Notes: generated from the sequence alone by a model not told the origin. Positions 20,794 to 31,635 are shown, numbered from the stretch's first letter. The stretch: DNA of 64,000 nt from Solibacillus daqui (GCF_028747805.1 NZ_CP114887.1:3993001-4057000), one strand, 5' to 3'. A program made the numbers and translations.

Positions 20794-21085
20794 AAAAAAA
20801 AAAAAAAAAAAAACGCCCCTGCCACCTAAATAGGATGACAGAGACGCAGAATACGCGCGGTTCCACTCTGGTTGAAGAAAGCTACATATTTCTTCCACTT
20901 GAAAGTCCGGTAACGAGGACAAGGCGATTTAACCTACTATTAGTTCAATTAAATACTCGAAGGTGCAATTCAGCTTTGCCTTGACCTAGATCACTTTCAG
21001 CCGGTGATGATCTTCTCTAAAAGGTTTGCTCTGCGTACTTCTCCTTCTCGACGCGTTAACGTTATAATAAATTGTACATTTATTG
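20794..21085 (-). ncRNA. T-box leader (tRNA-Cys) of cysE-cysS
   Basis: The minus strand carries the T-box sequence AGAGTGGAACCGCGC (around 20853-20867). A terminator follows, with arms GTCTCTGTCATCC and GGTGGCAGGGGC. A TGC triplet in the stem I region (AATTGCACC, near 20963-20971) fits a cysteine specifier. When uncharged tRNA-Cys binds, the antiterminator forms and cysE-cysS is transcribed. The terminator T tract is 20 bases (20794-20813), unusually long. Confidence 0.9.
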
Positions 21086-21109
21086 TACATTTATTTTTTA
21101 AAAAATCAA
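21082..21109 (-). promoter_or_regulatory. Promoter of the cysE T-box transcript
   Basis: TTGATT (21104-21109) and TACAAT (21082-21087) are 16 bases apart on the minus strand. A second TACAAT 11 bases downstream could be an alternative -10. Confidence 0.5.
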
Positions 21110-21134
21110 TCACTTTGTTTATTCAAAAAAACGA

Positions 21135-22595
21135 TTAATTAGAAAATTTCTCTACACGTACAATCGCTTTTTCCTTACCAATTAAGGCAATGGCATCTGG
21201 TAATTCCGGACCATGTGTTTGACCTGTAGTCACAACACGGATCGGCATGAATAAGTTTTTACCTTTTACGCCCGTTTCTTTTTGCACAGCTTTAATTGCA
21301 GCTTTAATTGAACCTGCGTCAAATAATTCAAGAGATTCTAATTGCGTTTTAAATGCAGCCATTACTGTTGGTACTGTTTCACCAGCTAAAACTTCTTTTG
21401 CTTCTTCATCATATGAAATTTCTTCTGTGAAGAATAGGCTCGTTAACTCAACGATTTCTGCACCGAAGCTCATTTGCTCATGGTAAAGACCGATTAAGTC
21501 AGACGCCCAAGCTTGTTGTTCTGTAGATAATTCTTCCGGTAAAAGTCCAGCTTTTTGTAAGTGTGGTAACGCTAACGCCACTACCTCTTCACGTGATAAC
21601 TTTTTGATGTATTGGTTATTCATCCAAGTAAGCTTTGTTTTATCAAACATTGATGGTGATTTTGATAAACGTTTTTCATCGAATAATTTGACAAACTCAT
21701 CATGTGAGAAGATTTCTTCTTCACCTTCTGGAGACCAACCAAGTAACCCGAAGAAGTTAAACATTGCTTCTGGTAAGTAACCAAGGTCTTTGTATTGCGT
21801 AACGAATTGGATAATCGACTCATCACGTTTTGATAATTTTTTGCGGTCTTCATTAACGATTAATGTCATATGACCGAAGCGTGGATACTCCCAGCCAAAA
21901 GCATCAAAAATCATCATTTGTTTTGGCGTGTTTGATAAATGCTCTTCCCCACGGAATACATGTGAAATTTCCATGAAGTGATCGTCTAATACCACAGCAT
22001 AGTTGTAAGTTGGAATACCGTTAGCTTTTACTAATACCCAATCTCCAATATCTTTCGATTCGAATGATACATCCCCACGAACTAAGTCAGTGAAATTATA
22101 CGTAACGCCTTCTGGAACACGCATACGAATTGTATGAGCATTACCAGCAGCCTCTTTTTGGGCTACTTCTTCTGCAGTTAAGTGACGACATTTACCATCA
22201 TAAGTTGGTGCAGCTACGCCCTGTGCTTTTTGCGCTTCACGAGATGCTTCTAATTCTTCAGAAGAACAGAAACATTTGTATGCTTTGCCTTCTGCTAATA
22301 ATTTGTCAGCGTGTTCTTTATAAATATCTAAACGCTCCATTTGTCGGTATGGCGCGTATGGACCACCGATATCAATAGACTCATCTGGTGTAATACCTAG
22401 CCAACGCAAGTTATCTAACTGAGAAGCTTCGCCGCCCTCTACGTTACGTTCGATATCTGTATCTTCAATACGTACTACGAAAGTACCACCATGATGTTTT
22501 GCATATAAATAGTTGAATAAAGCTGTACGTGCGCCACCGATGTGTAAAAATCCTGTTGGCGATGGTGCATAACGAACGCGAACTGGTTTCGTCAT
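21135..22595 (-). CDS. gltX: Glutamyl-tRNA synthetase
   Basis: This is a class I synthetase of 486 residues. The HIGH-type motif is [18 protein letters not shown] (10-27) and the KMSKS-type motif is KLSKRDES. In Firmicutes without GlnRS this enzyme is usually nondiscriminating, also charging tRNA-Gln for the amidotransferase pathway; that is inferred. No T-box or terminator was recognised in the 123-base spacer from ispF. Confidence 0.97.
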   Translation of the reverse strand: MTKPVRVRYAPSPTGFLHIGGARTALFNYLYAKHHGGTFVVRIEDTDIERNVEGGEASQLDNLRWLGITPDESIDIGGPYAPYRQMERLDIYKEHADKLLAEGKAYKCFCSSEELEASREAQKAQGVAAPTYDGKCRHLTAEEVAQKEAAGNAHTIRMRVPEGVTYNFTDLVRGDVSFESKDIGDWVLVKANGIPTYNYAVVLDDHFMEISHVFRGEEHLSNTPKQMMIFDAFGWEYPRFGHMTLIVNEDRKKLSKRDESIIQFVTQYKDLGYLPEAMFNFFGLLGWSPEGEEEIFSHDEFVKLFDEKRLSKSPSMFDKTKLTWMNNQYIKKLSREEVVALALPHLQKAGLLPEELSTEQQAWASDLIGLYHEQMSFGAEIVELTSLFFTEEISYDEEAKEVLAGETVPTVMAAFKTQLESLELFDAGSIKAAIKAVQKETGVKGKNLFMPIRVVTTGQTHGPELPDAIALIGKEKAIVRVEKFSN

Positions 22596-22718
22596 AAAAT
22601 TGCCTCCTAAATTTAAGTGTCAACATTTTGTTCGACCCTTTTTAACTCCGTTCATTTTACCACTTGCGGTACGTAAATAAAAGTGGTGTACGTCGAAATA
22701 TAACGTACACCATACGGA

Positions 22719-23195
22719 TTATGCTTTTACTAATAAAATTGTTGCCATCGCTGAGATACCTTCTTCGCGACCAACGAAGCCTAGCTTTTCTGTCGTTGTT
22801 GCCTTCACATTTACTTGTGATGGCTCGGCGTTTAATAGCTCGGCAATTCGATTTTGCATTAGCGAAATATACGGTGCCATTTTCGGGCGTTGCGCCATAA
22901 TTGTGCAGTCTACATTACCTAATTTATAGCCGCGCTCTTCGACCATTTTCCAAATATACGATAGTAATTTCGCTGAATCTGCATCTTTCCATTCTGGATC
23001 TGTATCTGGGAAATGACGTCCGATATCACCTTCACCGATTGCGCCTAGTGCTGCGTCTGTTACTGTGTGTAGTAATACATCTGCATCTGAATGCCCTAAT
23101 AATCCACGCTCATGTGGAATGGTAATACCGCCTAAAATTAATGGACGTCCTTCTGCAAATTCGTGAACGTCAAAACCTTGCCCAATTCGAAACAT
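22719..23195 (-). CDS. ispF: 2-C-methyl-D-erythritol 2,4-cyclodiphosphate synthase
   Basis: IspF closes the cyclodiphosphate ring in the MEP isoprenoid pathway. The 158 residues have the zinc ligands in FDVHEF (Asp9, His11) and the second His in [25 protein letters not shown] and a C-terminal [14 protein letters not shown] follow. ispD lies upstream on the same strand but is separated by 302 bases that hold a repeat element and a hairpin, so the usual tight ispD-ispF pairing is broken here. Confidence 0.96.
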   Translation of the reverse strand: MFRIGQGFDVHEFAEGRPLILGGITIPHERGLLGHSDADVLLHTVTDAALGAIGEGDIGRHFPDTDPEWKDADSAKLLSYIWKMVEERGYKLGNVDCTIMAQRPKMAPYISLMQNRIAELLNAEPSQVNVKATTTEKLGFVGREEGISAMATILLVKA

Positions 23196-23307
23196 ATATC
23201 CGCTAGCTTAAACTAATAAAGCTAGCCTTCACCTTCTTTCTCGTAATCTCATTAGTTCTAGTATAATCAACTTCTTGTGAAAAAGCACATTTCGTAACAA
23301 ATTGACA

Positions 23308-23458
23308 AACAATTACGCTGAGGCGTAATTGCGAACAGGTTTTTTCCCACTGAGTGAGGGACATACTTGGCATTCATCCCCCACTTTTAGAAGTGGGGGA
23401 TGAATGTACCTGTCGCTTTGCGCATGGTACAAAAAGAATTTGCTGAAGCAAACTAAAA
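23308..23458. repeat. Composite repeat, copy B, with perfect 16-base hairpin
   Basis: The palindromic core at 23310-23331 (CAATTACGCT, GA, GGCGTAATTG) is followed by a degenerate poly-T segment. A hairpin then has perfect 16-base arms CATTCATCCCCCACTT (23371-23386) and AAGTGGGGGATGAATG (23391-23406) around TTAG. The right part (23407-23454), containing GGTACAAAAA and TTTGCTGAAGCAAA, matches the left end of copy C in inverse orientation. It occupies most of the ispD-ispF spacer. Confidence 0.75.
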
Positions 23459-23497
23459 TACCTTGAAAAAACATTCGCATTTTTCAAGGTATTTTTA
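23455..23497 (-). terminator. Terminator-like hairpin after ispD
   Basis: Perfect 14-base arms AATACCTTGAAAAA (23457-23470) and TTTTTCAAGGTATT (23480-23493). T tracts flank both sides, so it could act in either direction; the ispD stop is five bases away. Confidence 0.7.
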
Positions 23498-24187
23498 TTA
23501 AATGATTTGCTCTCGACGATTTAAAATAGCCTCACCGAAAATTAAATCTTCCTGCGTGGTCATTTTGACGTTCTCGTAGCTGCTTTCAACAATATGAATA
23601 TCATGCCCTAATCGTTCCACAAGCATCGCCTCATCCGTTCCTAAAAAGCCAACCTTCTCAGCAACATCTTCTGCTTGGGCTAACAAATCAAATCGGAATG
23701 CTTGTGGTGTTTGAATCATCCAAAGCGATTCACGATCTACCGTTTCTTTAATCAAACCATGTTCAACGACTTTCATCGTATCTTTAGCACGTACACCGGC
23801 AATAGCCGCACCTTTACGATAGGCGACATTTGTCAGTTCCGTAATCGTTGATAATGTAATAAACGGACGTGCAGCATCATGGACAAGCACCACTTCAACT
23901 GCTTGCATTTCCTTGATACACGAATGTACCGAATGCTGACGTTCTGCTCCACCAGTAGGTAAGCCTTTTACTTTTGTAATATTATAATTTGCTAACAATG
24001 ACTGAACAAACGCTCGCTCTTCATCTTTTACCGCAAGCCAAATACCTGTGCAGTTTTCATCACCTTCAAAGACAAGTAATGTGTGCACTAAAATGGGCTT
24101 GTCGACTAATGTTAAAAATAATTTATTTTGCCCGGCACCCATACGCTTTCCGCTTCCTGCTGCTGGCAAAACGACTTCATAACGCAA
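23498..24187 (-). CDS. ispD: 2-C-methyl-D-erythritol 4-phosphate cytidylyltransferase
   Basis: IspD transfers CMP to MEP in isoprenoid synthesis. The 229 residues have the nucleotidyltransferase signature LPAAGSGKRMGAGQNKLFL (8-26). The family motif VVLVHDAARPFI and the residues around IQTPQAFR and GTDEAMLVE are present. The gene starts 13 bases after the yacL stop, so the two are cotranscribed. Confidence 0.96.
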   Translation of the reverse strand: MRYEVVLPAAGSGKRMGAGQNKLFLTLVDKPILVHTLLVFEGDENCTGIWLAVKDEERAFVQSLLANYNITKVKGLPTGGAERQHSVHSCIKEMQAVEVVLVHDAARPFITLSTITELTNVAYRKGAAIAGVRAKDTMKVVEHGLIKETVDRESLWMIQTPQAFRFDLLAQAEDVAEKVGFLGTDEAMLVERLGHDIHIVESSYENVKMTTQEDLIFGEAILNRREQII

Positions 24188-24200
24188 AATGCTTCACTTC

Positions 24201-25280
24201 CTAATCCTCTTTTGGCTTGGCGAAAATCATACGGCCCGCTGACGTTTGCAGTACACTCGTTACCGATACTGTAATTACCTGACCAATATAACTTCGACCA
24301 CCCTCAACAACAATCATTGTACCATCATCTAAATAAGCAACACCTTGGTTATGCTCCTTACCTTCTTTAATGACGACAACTTGCATATCCTCACCCGGAA
24401 TAACGACCGGCTTCACCGCATTAGCTAAATCATTAATGTTTAACACTTCTACACGATGCAAATCACATACTTTGTTTAAATTGAAATCATTCGTTAAAAT
24501 TTTGGCATCCATCTTTTTCGCTAAACGCACTAATTTTAAATCTACCTCTGATACATCTTCAAAGTCGATTTCTGTAATTAATACAGTAGATGCACGCTCA
24601 TCTTGTAGACGTTTTAAAATATCTAACCCCCGTCGACCACGCGTACGTTTTAACGTATCGGACGAATCAGCAATATGCTGTAACTCCGTTAATACGAATT
24701 GCGGTACGACTAAAACCCCCTCAACAAAGCCTGTTGCCGAAATGTCTGCAATACGGCCATCAATAATGACACTTGTATCCAATAATTTATATTGCTCTTG
24801 GATCTCTGCATCCTTCCCAGGCGCATCTCCAATTCGTTTCTTAGAAGATTTACCAGAAAACATCTGTAATAGCTCTTCACGCTTTGTAAAACCTAAACGG
24901 AATCCTAAATAACCAAGGATAATCGATAATATCGCTGGGACTACCGCAGTAATGACTGGAATGTTCATTTGATTAATCGCTACACCGGCTAATGTCGCCA
25001 CACTTAAACCGACGATTAAACCAAGCGTACCGAACAATAAATCTGAAGCGGGCAATTTAAATAGCTTTTCTTCTGACCACGTAATCAGCTTTACAAAATA
25101 ATCCGATAACGCAAACGATAATACGAATAATAAAGCAGCACCGATCGCAACACTAAAATATGGATTATTAAGCCATGGATGGGATGATAAATTCATAAAT
25201 TCGTATAATGGCGGTAAGAAAATCAGGCCTAATGCTCCACCGATAAACAAGAATGCTACTTGAATTACTTTCTTCAACAT
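24201..25280 (-). CDS. yacL: PIN/TRAM-domain membrane protein YacL
   Basis: The start is the ATG of MLKKVIQVAF (359 residues) after GGAGGTGA. Four hydrophobic segments occupy the first 125 residues or so. A cytoplasmic PIN-type nuclease domain follows, with DTSVIIDGRIADI, the arginine-rich KRTRGRRGLDILKRLQ and TNDFNLNKV, and then a TRAM-like RNA-binding end. The acidic PIN residues are intact, so RNase activity is plausible. It is normally between disA and ispD; here disA is missing upstream. The cellular role is not established. Confidence 0.9.
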   Translation of the reverse strand: MLKKVIQVAFLFIGGALGLIFLPPLYEFMNLSSHPWLNNPYFSVAIGAALLFVLSFALSDYFVKLITWSEEKLFKLPASDLLFGTLGLIVGLSVATLAGVAINQMNIPVITAVVPAILSIILGYLGFRLGFTKREELLQMFSGKSSKKRIGDAPGKDAEIQEQYKLLDTSVIIDGRIADISATGFVEGVLVVPQFVLTELQHIADSSDTLKRTRGRRGLDILKRLQDERASTVLITEIDFEDVSEVDLKLVRLAKKMDAKILTNDFNLNKVCDLHRVEVLNINDLANAVKPVVIPGEDMQVVVIKEGKEHNQGVAYLDDGTMIVVEGGRSYIGQVITVSVTSVLQTSAGRMIFAKPKED

Positions 25281-25584
25281 ACAATTCACCTCCGTATAAT
25301 AATTATACATACAACCTTTGTTTATGGCGAAAACTAGCACTCATCGTGTACTACAACAGGAAACAACATTTTTATCTACCTTATAACAAAATAAGCTATT
25401 TCATTGAACTTTTTTCTAAATTCGAGCGCTTTTTTCGAATAAAACTTTTGTTAAATTTGCATTATATCTTTTTGATAATGACTAACTTCCTTCAAAATTA
25501 TACCAACCTCTAGTTTATATTGTTATATTAGTATATTATTCACATATAACAGGAAAAAAACACCATGAGATAGGAGGATACGTT
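25281..25584. other. Divergent intergenic region yacL / acetate transporter
   Basis: This A+T-rich 304-base spacer lies between two divergent genes. The ribosome sites (GGAGGTGA for yacL; AGGAGG at 25572-25577 for the plus-strand gene) are clear. No promoter of convincing quality and no trace of disA coding sequence was recognised. Confidence 0.6.
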
Positions 25585-26235
25585 TTGAATTCAACAAAAG
25601 AAATAAAAATTTCTACCGCTGATCCATCGGCTATTGGTTTATTCGGTTTAGCCATTGTAACATTCGTTGCTTCAACTCAAAAACTAGGTTGGACAGAAGG
25701 TTTAAGTTTAGTTATTCCTTGGGCGATTTTCTTAGGTGGTATCGCACAATTTTACGCATCGGTTTTAGACTCGAAGCATAATAATACATTTGGTACAACT
25801 GCATTTGGCGCGTACGGTTTATTCTGGATGGGCGTTGGGATGACTTGGTTCATCCAAGCAGGTGTTTTCGGTGAAGAATTACAAGCTTCAATAGATACAC
25901 ATCAGCTTGGGGTTGTGTATTTAGGTTACTTAATCTTTACCCTATTTATGACGATTGGTGCAGCAGAAACAAACAAAGTTTTATTTGCAATCTTCGTTAT
26001 GATTGATTTCCTATTTGTCGGTTTAGCATTAAGCTCATTTGGTATTATGGAGCACGGTATGCACTTATTAGCTGCCTACTCTGAATTTATCATTGCCCTA
26101 TTATCATTCTATGGTGCTGGCGCAAACGTATTAAACAAACACTTCGGTTTCAACTTCTTACCACTTGGTCGTCCATTCGGTATTTTCAAGAAGGAAGCAT
26201 TCGAGAAAAAATCTAACGACGTAAAAGCTCATTAA
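25585..26235 (+). CDS. Acetate/succinate transporter family protein (GPR1/FUN34/YaaH)
   Basis: This is a predicted proton-coupled uptake channel for acetate or related short acids. The 216 residues contain six hydrophobic segments. The family N-terminal signature (usually N-P-x-P-L-G-L) appears as DPSAIGLFGLA at 13-23, with Asp and Ala instead of Asn and Pro. The start is TTG, 7 bases after AGGAGG. It is the only plus-strand gene in the first 33 kb, set between radA and yacL where disA would be, which suggests a local replacement. Substrate is inferred from the family. Confidence 0.85.
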   Translation: MNSTKEIKISTADPSAIGLFGLAIVTFVASTQKLGWTEGLSLVIPWAIFLGGIAQFYASVLDSKHNNTFGTTAFGAYGLFWMGVGMTWFIQAGVFGEELQASIDTHQLGVVYLGYLIFTLFMTIGAAETNKVLFAIFVMIDFLFVGLALSSFGIMEHGMHLLAAYSEFIIALLSFYGAGANVLNKHFGFNFLPLGRPFGIFKKEAFEKKSNDVKAH

Positions 26236-26267
26236 GACCGACTTATCATTTGTTCAGGTATATATCG

Positions 26268-26304
26268 AAAGGAAGTTCGCTCAAAAAGTGAACTTCCTTT
26301 TTTA
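26268..26304 (+). terminator. Terminator after the acetate transporter gene
   Basis: GGAAGTTC (26271-26278) and GAACTTCC (26290-26297) arms are followed by TTTTTT. It may also help end radA transcripts converging from the other side. Confidence 0.85.
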
Positions 26305-26312
26305 TTAGAACG

Positions 26313-27686
26313 TTATAGATCCCTAAAAGATGCACGTAATGCGTCACTAATTGTTTCGACACCTACTACTTGAATACCTTCCGGAAAGTCCCATCCGCCA
26401 ATATTTGATGCTGGAATGACCGCACGACGGAATCCTAATTTCGTTGCTTCTTGCACACGCTGTTCAATACGAGAGACTCGGCGTACCTCACCCGTTAAAC
26501 CAACCTCACCAATAAAGCAGTCAGTTGGATTTACTGCTTGATCTTTGAAGCTTGAAACAATGCTCGTTAAAACAGCTAAATCAATTGCTGGTTCGTCTAA
26601 CTTTACACCGCCTGCTACTTTAATATACGCATCTTGTGCCTGAAGCATCATGCCCATGCGTTTTTCAAGAACGGCCATCAGTAACTGCACACGGTTTTGA
26701 TCGACACCTGTCGCCATGCGCTTTGGATAATTAAAGCTCGTTGGCGTAACGAGCGACTGAATTTCAACTAAAATTGGGCGCGTACCTTCCATTGAGGCTA
26801 CTATCGTCGAGCCTGGAGCACCTTGTGAACGCTCTTGTAAAAACAACTCGGACGGATTTAATACTTCCTTCAATCCACCTTGTAGCATTTCAAAAATCGC
26901 AATTTCATTTGTCGAACCAAATCGGTTTTTTTGACTGCGTAAAATACGATGATTATGATGACGTTCACCTTCAAAGTAAAGCACTGTATCTACCATATGC
27001 TCTAAAATACGTGGACCCGCAATTTGTCCTTCTTTCGTTACGTGACCAACTAAGAAAATCGCAATATTTTTCGTTTTCGCGATTCGCATTAGCTCTGCCG
27101 TACATTCTCGTACTTGCGAAACACTCCCTGGTGCACTTGTAACTTCTGGATGATGCACTGTTTGAATCGAATCGACAATCACAAATTTCGGCTGAACTTC
27201 TTCAATTGTTTGATTTAAAAATTCTAAGTTCGTTTCTGAATAAATAAAGAGCTCCGCGGATTTGACACCTAAACGTTCTGCTCGTAGCTTCGTTTGACGT
27301 ACCGATTCCTCACCTGAAATATATAATACGCGCATGCCTTGGTTTGATAATAATGCCGATACTTGAAGGAGTAACGTTGACTTACCGATACCCGGATCAC
27401 CACCGATTAATACGAGTGAACCAGGCACAATTCCGCCACCAAGAACACGGTTAAATTCATTCATTTGTGTAACGATGCGTGTTTCTTCCTGTGCTTCAAC
27501 TTGAATTATTGGCGTCGCCTTTGTTGTAGTCGATGAATGTTGAAATGCTCCACGGGGTCCTTTGGAAATGACTTCGACTTCTTCATTCATCGTGTTCCAC
27601 TCACCACATCCCGGACAACGCCCCATCCATTTTGCTGCCTCATAGCCACAGCTACTGCACATAAATTTCGATTTCTTTTTTGCCAT
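26313..27686 (-). CDS. radA: DNA repair protein RadA
   Basis: RadA is a RecA-like, hexameric branch-migration factor in recombination. The 457 residues start with a C4 zinc finger ([19 protein letters not shown], 10-28). The Walker [15 protein letters not shown] follows at about 94. The RadA-specific KNRFG motif is near the end of the RecA core, and a C-terminal Lon-protease-like domain follows. It is followed by clpC upstream, as in B. subtilis, but 417 bases of repeat lie between. Confidence 0.97.
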   Translation of the reverse strand: MAKKKSKFMCSSCGYEAAKWMGRCPGCGEWNTMNEEVEVISKGPRGAFQHSSTTTKATPIIQVEAQEETRIVTQMNEFNRVLGGGIVPGSLVLIGGDPGIGKSTLLLQVSALLSNQGMRVLYISGEESVRQTKLRAERLGVKSAELFIYSETNLEFLNQTIEEVQPKFVIVDSIQTVHHPEVTSAPGSVSQVRECTAELMRIAKTKNIAIFLVGHVTKEGQIAGPRILEHMVDTVLYFEGERHHNHRILRSQKNRFGSTNEIAIFEMLQGGLKEVLNPSELFLQERSQGAPGSTIVASMEGTRPILVEIQSLVTPTSFNYPKRMATGVDQNRVQLLMAVLEKRMGMMLQAQDAYIKVAGGVKLDEPAIDLAVLTSIVSSFKDQAVNPTDCFIGEVGLTGEVRRVSRIEQRVQEATKLGFRRAVIPASNIGGWDFPEGIQVVGVETISDALRASFRDL

Positions 27687-27776
27687 ATATCTATAAACCC
27701 CTTCGAATGTTTGTTCTTATTTTATATTGTACACGATTACATGGCCGTTCACCTAGCTAATCGTTGAAACTGTCTT

Positions 27777-28061
27777 TTTAACTTGCTTCAGCAAATTATT
27801 TTTGTACCATAAGCAAAGCGACAGATACAGAAGTCCTCCATTTCTATAAGTGGGGAATGAATACCAAGAATGTTCATTATGCTGCGGCGTTTCAAATCCA
27901 GGCTGAATAGATGAACTTAGGCTAAGAGCGCCGCGTCGTGCGGCAAATTCTAAGTGACCAACATCGTGTTGGCCCAATGCCCTTGGCGGACGTCACAGAT
28001 TTTTTTCGAGTTTGAGCAAACTCGAAAAAAATCCGGACACAATTACGCCGAGGCGTAATTG
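27777..28061. repeat. Long composite repeat, copy C
   Basis: This fills the radA-clpC spacer. The left end (TTGCTTCAGCAAA near 27784, then TTTTTGTACC) matches the right end of copy B inverted. A decayed form of the copy B hairpin follows at about 27830-27866. Roughly 120 bases then occur only here, followed by the segment GTCACAG. A hairpin with perfect 15-base arms ATTTTTTTCGAGTTT (27999-28013) and AAACTCGAAAAAAAT (28018-28032) comes next. The perfect 10-base core palindrome ends it (28040-28061). A 74-codon minus-strand frame inside is not supported as a gene. Confidence 0.75.
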
Positions 28062-28063
28062 AT

Positions 28064-28097
28064 CAAAAAAAACGAGGTGAGCTCGTTACTCACCTCG
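28064..28097 (-). terminator. Terminator of the ctsR-clpC operon
   Basis: CGAGGTGAG arms (28089-28097 and 28073-28081) are followed by TTTTTTTT on the minus strand, directly after the clpC stop. Confidence 0.9.
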
Positions 28098-28103
28098 CTT
28101 GAA

Positions 28104-30545
28104 TTAGTTTGCTACCTTTACTGCCGTTGTTACGACAAACTCATCATTTGTGTAATCTAATACGACTGTTTGCGATTTGTCTAACGTGCCCTTTAACAGC
28201 TCTTCAGATAGACGATCTTCCACATTTTTTTGTAATGCACGACGTAATGGACGCGCACCATATTGTGGATCATAGCCTTCCTCTGCAATTTTTTCTAACG
28301 CTGAATCTGTAAACTTTAATTGGATATCTTGCTCTTTTAAGCGTTTCGTCAATGAATTTGCCATTAATGAGACGATTTCTTTTAAGTGCTCTTTTTCTAA
28401 TGAGTGGAACACAATCATTTCATCAATACGGTTTAAGAACTCTGGACGGAATGCTTTTTTCAATTCTTCTAGCATTGTTCCTTTCGCATTTTTGTTTTTC
28501 GAAGCAATATCTTCTGCCCCAAAACCTACATGCTTACGGAATTTCAACGCCTCTGCACCGACGTTTGATGTCATAATCACTACCGTATTACGGAAATCGA
28601 CAACGCGCCCTTTTGAGTCTGTTAAGCGACCATCTTCTAACACTTGTAATAAAATGTTGAACACATCTGGATGCGCTTTTTCGATTTCATCTAATAACAC
28701 AACTGAATATGGCTTACGGCGAACCTTTTCTGTTAACTGACCACCATCATCGAAACCTACATAGCCTGGAGGTGAACCAACTAAACGAGAAGTAGAATGT
28801 TTCTCCATGTATTCAGACATATCAACACGAATCATTGCATCCTCATCGCCAAACATTACTTCAGCTAATGCACGTGCAAGCTCTGTTTTCCCTACACCTG
28901 TTGGACCTAAGAAGATGAATGAGCCGATTGGACGTTTTGGATCTTTTAGTCCAGCACGCGCACGACGAATCGCACGAGAAATCGCTTCTACCGCTTCACT
29001 TTGACCAACTACACGTTTGTGTAATTCTTCTTCAAGATTTAATAGTTTTGCAGATTCTTCTTGTGCAATTTTTGAAACTGGAATTCCTGTCCACATTGCA
29101 ACAACTTGTGCAATATCATCCACGCAAACAGTTGATTCTTCTTTGCCTTGTTTTTCTTTCCATTCTTTTTTCAGCTGTTCTAATTCTTGTTTTGCTTTTT
29201 GCTCCGAATCGCGGAGCGCCGCTGCTTTTTCAAACTCTTGACTTGATACAGCTGCATTCTTTTCAGATTTAATACCTTCTAATTTATTTTCAAGTTCTTT
29301 TAAATTTGGTGGCACTGTATACGAACGTAAACGTACTTTAGAGCCGGCCTCATCGATTAAATCGATTGCTTTATCAGGTAAGAAACGGTCTGAAATGTAA
29401 CGGTCTGATAATTTTGCCGCTGCTTCTACTGCTTCATCTGATATTTTCACACGGTGATGTGCTTCATAACGATCACGTAAACCTTTAATAATTAGAATGG
29501 TTTCTTCGACAGACGGCTCATCTACTTGAATCGGTTGGAAACGGCGCTCTAATGCAGCATCTTTTTCGATGTATTTACGGTATTCATCTAACGTTGTCGC
29601 ACCGATACATTGTAATTCACCGCGCGCTAGTGACGGTTTTAAAATATTTGATGCATCAATTGCACCTTCTGCACCACCAGCACCGATTAATGTGTGAAGC
29701 TCGTCGATGAATAAAATGATATTGCCTGCTTGGCGAATTTCATCCATCACTTTTTTCAGACGATCTTCAAATTCACCACGATATTTCGTACCCGCAACAA
29801 CTGTCCCCATATCTAATGTCATTACGCGTTTATCACGTAAAATTTCTGGTACTTCATTGTTGATGATTTGTTGTGCTAAACCTTCTGCGATTGCTGTTTT
29901 ACCAACACCTGGTTCCCCGATTAATACTGGATTGTTTTTTGTGCGTCGTGATAATACTTCCACAACACGTGTAATTTCTTTTGAACGGCCGATAACTGGA
30001 TCAAGTGAACCTTCACGTGCTACTGCCGTTAAGTCGCGCGCTAAGCTATCTAATGTTGGTGTATTCACTGCTTGTGTTGACACTGAACCACCGTTACTAT
30101 TCGTGTCGTTATTACCGAGTAATAACAACACTTGTTGACGCGCTTTATTAATACTTACACCTGTATTAGCTAATACACGTGCTGCTACCCCTTCACCTTC
30201 TCGAATTAATGCCAGTAAAATATGTTCTGTTCCAACATAAGCATGACCTAGTTTGCGTGATTCATCTAATGATAATTCGATTACTTTTTTCGCACGCGGT
30301 GTATAGTGTACAATCGGCCCTACTTCTTCTGTACCTTTACCCACAAGCTCTTCAATACCTGATTCGATCATTTGCGGACTAATATTAATCGCTTCTAACG
30401 CCTTAGCTGCTATGCCGCCACCTTCTCGAATTAATCCAAGTAAAATATGCTCTGTTCCAATTTCTTTATGCTTTAAGCGGATGGCCTCTTCTTGTGCAAG
30501 TTGTAACACTTTTTGAGCACGCTGTGTGAATCGATTAAACATCAT
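28104..30545 (-). CDS. clpC: AAA+ protease ATPase ClpC
   Basis: ClpC unfolds substrates, including arginine-phosphorylated proteins marked by McsB, for ClpP. The start is the ATG of MMFNRFTQ (813 residues) after AGGAGAGG; longer readings translate upstream sequence inside mcsB. It has an N-domain with two repeats (about 1-145), AAA-1 with [15 protein letters not shown], a UVR-containing middle segment, and AAA-2 with [16 protein letters not shown]. It overlaps the end of mcsB by 11 bases. Confidence 0.97.
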   Translation of the reverse strand: MMFNRFTQRAQKVLQLAQEEAIRLKHKEIGTEHILLGLIREGGGIAAKALEAINISPQMIESGIEELVGKGTEEVGPIVHYTPRAKKVIELSLDESRKLGHAYVGTEHILLALIREGEGVAARVLANTGVSINKARQQVLLLLGNNDTNSNGGSVSTQAVNTPTLDSLARDLTAVAREGSLDPVIGRSKEITRVVEVLSRRTKNNPVLIGEPGVGKTAIAEGLAQQIINNEVPEILRDKRVMTLDMGTVVAGTKYRGEFEDRLKKVMDEIRQAGNIILFIDELHTLIGAGGAEGAIDASNILKPSLARGELQCIGATTLDEYRKYIEKDAALERRFQPIQVDEPSVEETILIIKGLRDRYEAHHRVKISDEAVEAAAKLSDRYISDRFLPDKAIDLIDEAGSKVRLRSYTVPPNLKELENKLEGIKSEKNAAVSSQEFEKAAALRDSEQKAKQELEQLKKEWKEKQGKEESTVCVDDIAQVVAMWTGIPVSKIAQEESAKLLNLEEELHKRVVGQSEAVEAISRAIRRARAGLKDPKRPIGSFIFLGPTGVGKTELARALAEVMFGDEDAMIRVDMSEYMEKHSTSRLVGSPPGYVGFDDGGQLTEKVRRKPYSVVLLDEIEKAHPDVFNILLQVLEDGRLTDSKGRVVDFRNTVVIMTSNVGAEALKFRKHVGFGAEDIASKNKNAKGTMLEELKKAFRPEFLNRIDEMIVFHSLEKEHLKEIVSLMANSLTKRLKEQDIQLKFTDSALEKIAEEGYDPQYGARPLRRALQKNVEDRLSEELLKGTLDKSQTVVLDYTNDEFVVTTAVKVAN

Positions 30546-31635
30546 ATGAATCCTCTCCTTTTTCCCCATTATTTCTTGTTTGTTCATTCAATTTTTCTTG
30601 TAACAGCTTCGCGCGGTACATATCACGTTCAGTTGACTGAAGTGTCGCTCCGGCATATTGCTGAATAAGCCCTGGTTGCATAATTAACATACATTCATTT
30701 AACTTGCGCTGTGAGATTGGTTCAAGTAATCCTAAACTTACGCCAAGACGCACATTCGATAAACAACTTGCCGCTTCCTCGCTCGTTAAAATTTTGGCAT
30801 ATTTTAGCGTACCTAGCGAACGACTTAAACGGTCTTCTAAAACAGCAGGTGCACGCAACAGTAAATTTTTGCGGGCTAGTTGCTCTTTTTGAATAATTTG
30901 CTCGACAACTTTTTCAAGTTCCTGCAAAATAACTTCTTCGGATTTCCCTAAAGTGATTTGGTTAGATATTTGGTAAACGTTACCCAAATTATCACTACCT
31001 TCCCCATATATACCCCTTACGACCATTCCTAATCTTGTCATCATTTGAATTAATGCATTCATCTGTTTGGTCATTGTTAACACAGGTAAATGGAGCATTA
31101 CCGAAGCACGTAAACCGGTTCCAACATTCGTAGGACAGCTTGTTAAATAGCCATAACGATCTTCATAAGCGTAAGCAATAGACTTACTTAAGTAGCGGTC
31201 TACTTTTTTGGCTTCTCCATATGCTTGCTGCAAATTCATCCCCTGTGCCAAACTTTGAATACGAATATGGTCTTCTTCATTTACTAATATGCTAATCGAC
31301 TCGTCTTCTGTTAAAAAAAACGCCCCAATTTTTTGACGACGCGCTAAATTCGGGCTGATTAAATGCTTTTCCACTAATATTTGGCGTTGTAACTGCGGCA
31401 TATCTTTCACTTTAAAATACGAAAATCGGTTTGGATTCTCACGATTTATCGCTAATAATGCATTCATTAACTGGTGTTCTATTTGTTCGGCATCTTGTTC
31501 TGTAAAGCTAATTGGAAATCGAACGTTCGCAATATTTCGAGCTAGACGAATGCGCGTACTAATGACGATATCTGAATCGCTTTCGTATTGCATCCAACTT
31601 GGATTGGCATTCGTTAAAAAATGCTCAATGTTCAT
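30535..31635 (-). CDS. mcsB: Protein-arginine kinase McsB
   Basis: McsB phosphorylates arginine residues, labelling proteins for ClpCP and inactivating CtsR. The 366 residues show the phosphagen-kinase fold, with [16 protein letters not shown] (26-41), the active-site region [20 protein letters not shown] and the later RGIYGEGSD. The catalytic Cys is in TSCPTN. The start ATG overlaps the mcsA stop (ATGA), so the two are translationally coupled. Confidence 0.96.
   Translation of the reverse strand: MNIEHFLTNANPSWMQYESDSDIVISTRIRLARNIANVRFPISFTEQDAEQIEHQLMNALLAINRENPNRFSYFKVKDMPQLQRQILVEKHLISPNLARRQKIGAFFLTEDESISILVNEEDHIRIQSLAQGMNLQQAYGEAKKVDRYLSKSIAYAYEDRYGYLTSCPTNVGTGLRASVMLHLPVLTMTKQMNALIQMMTRLGMVVRGIYGEGSDNLGNVYQISNQITLGKSEEVILQELEKVVEQIIQKEQLARKNLLLRAPAVLEDRLSRSLGTLKYAKILTSEEAASCLSNVRLGVSLGLLEPISQRKLNECMLIMQPGLIQQYAGATLQSTERDMYRAKLLQEKLNEQTRNNGEKGEDSYDV

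Noticed and set aside
23371..23406. CRISPR-like or tRNA-like reading of the 16-base hairpin
   Set aside because: There is a single palindrome without regularly spaced repeats and no cloverleaf or anticodon arm.
24370..24912. 180-codon plus-strand frame inside yacL
   Set aside because: Fully antisense to the conserved PIN domain; Ser/Thr-rich composition is typical of an antisense shadow.
27753..27977. 74-codon minus-strand frame in the radA-clpC spacer
   Set aside because: It lies within the composite repeat, crosses its hairpins, and has no ribosome site or recognisable domain.
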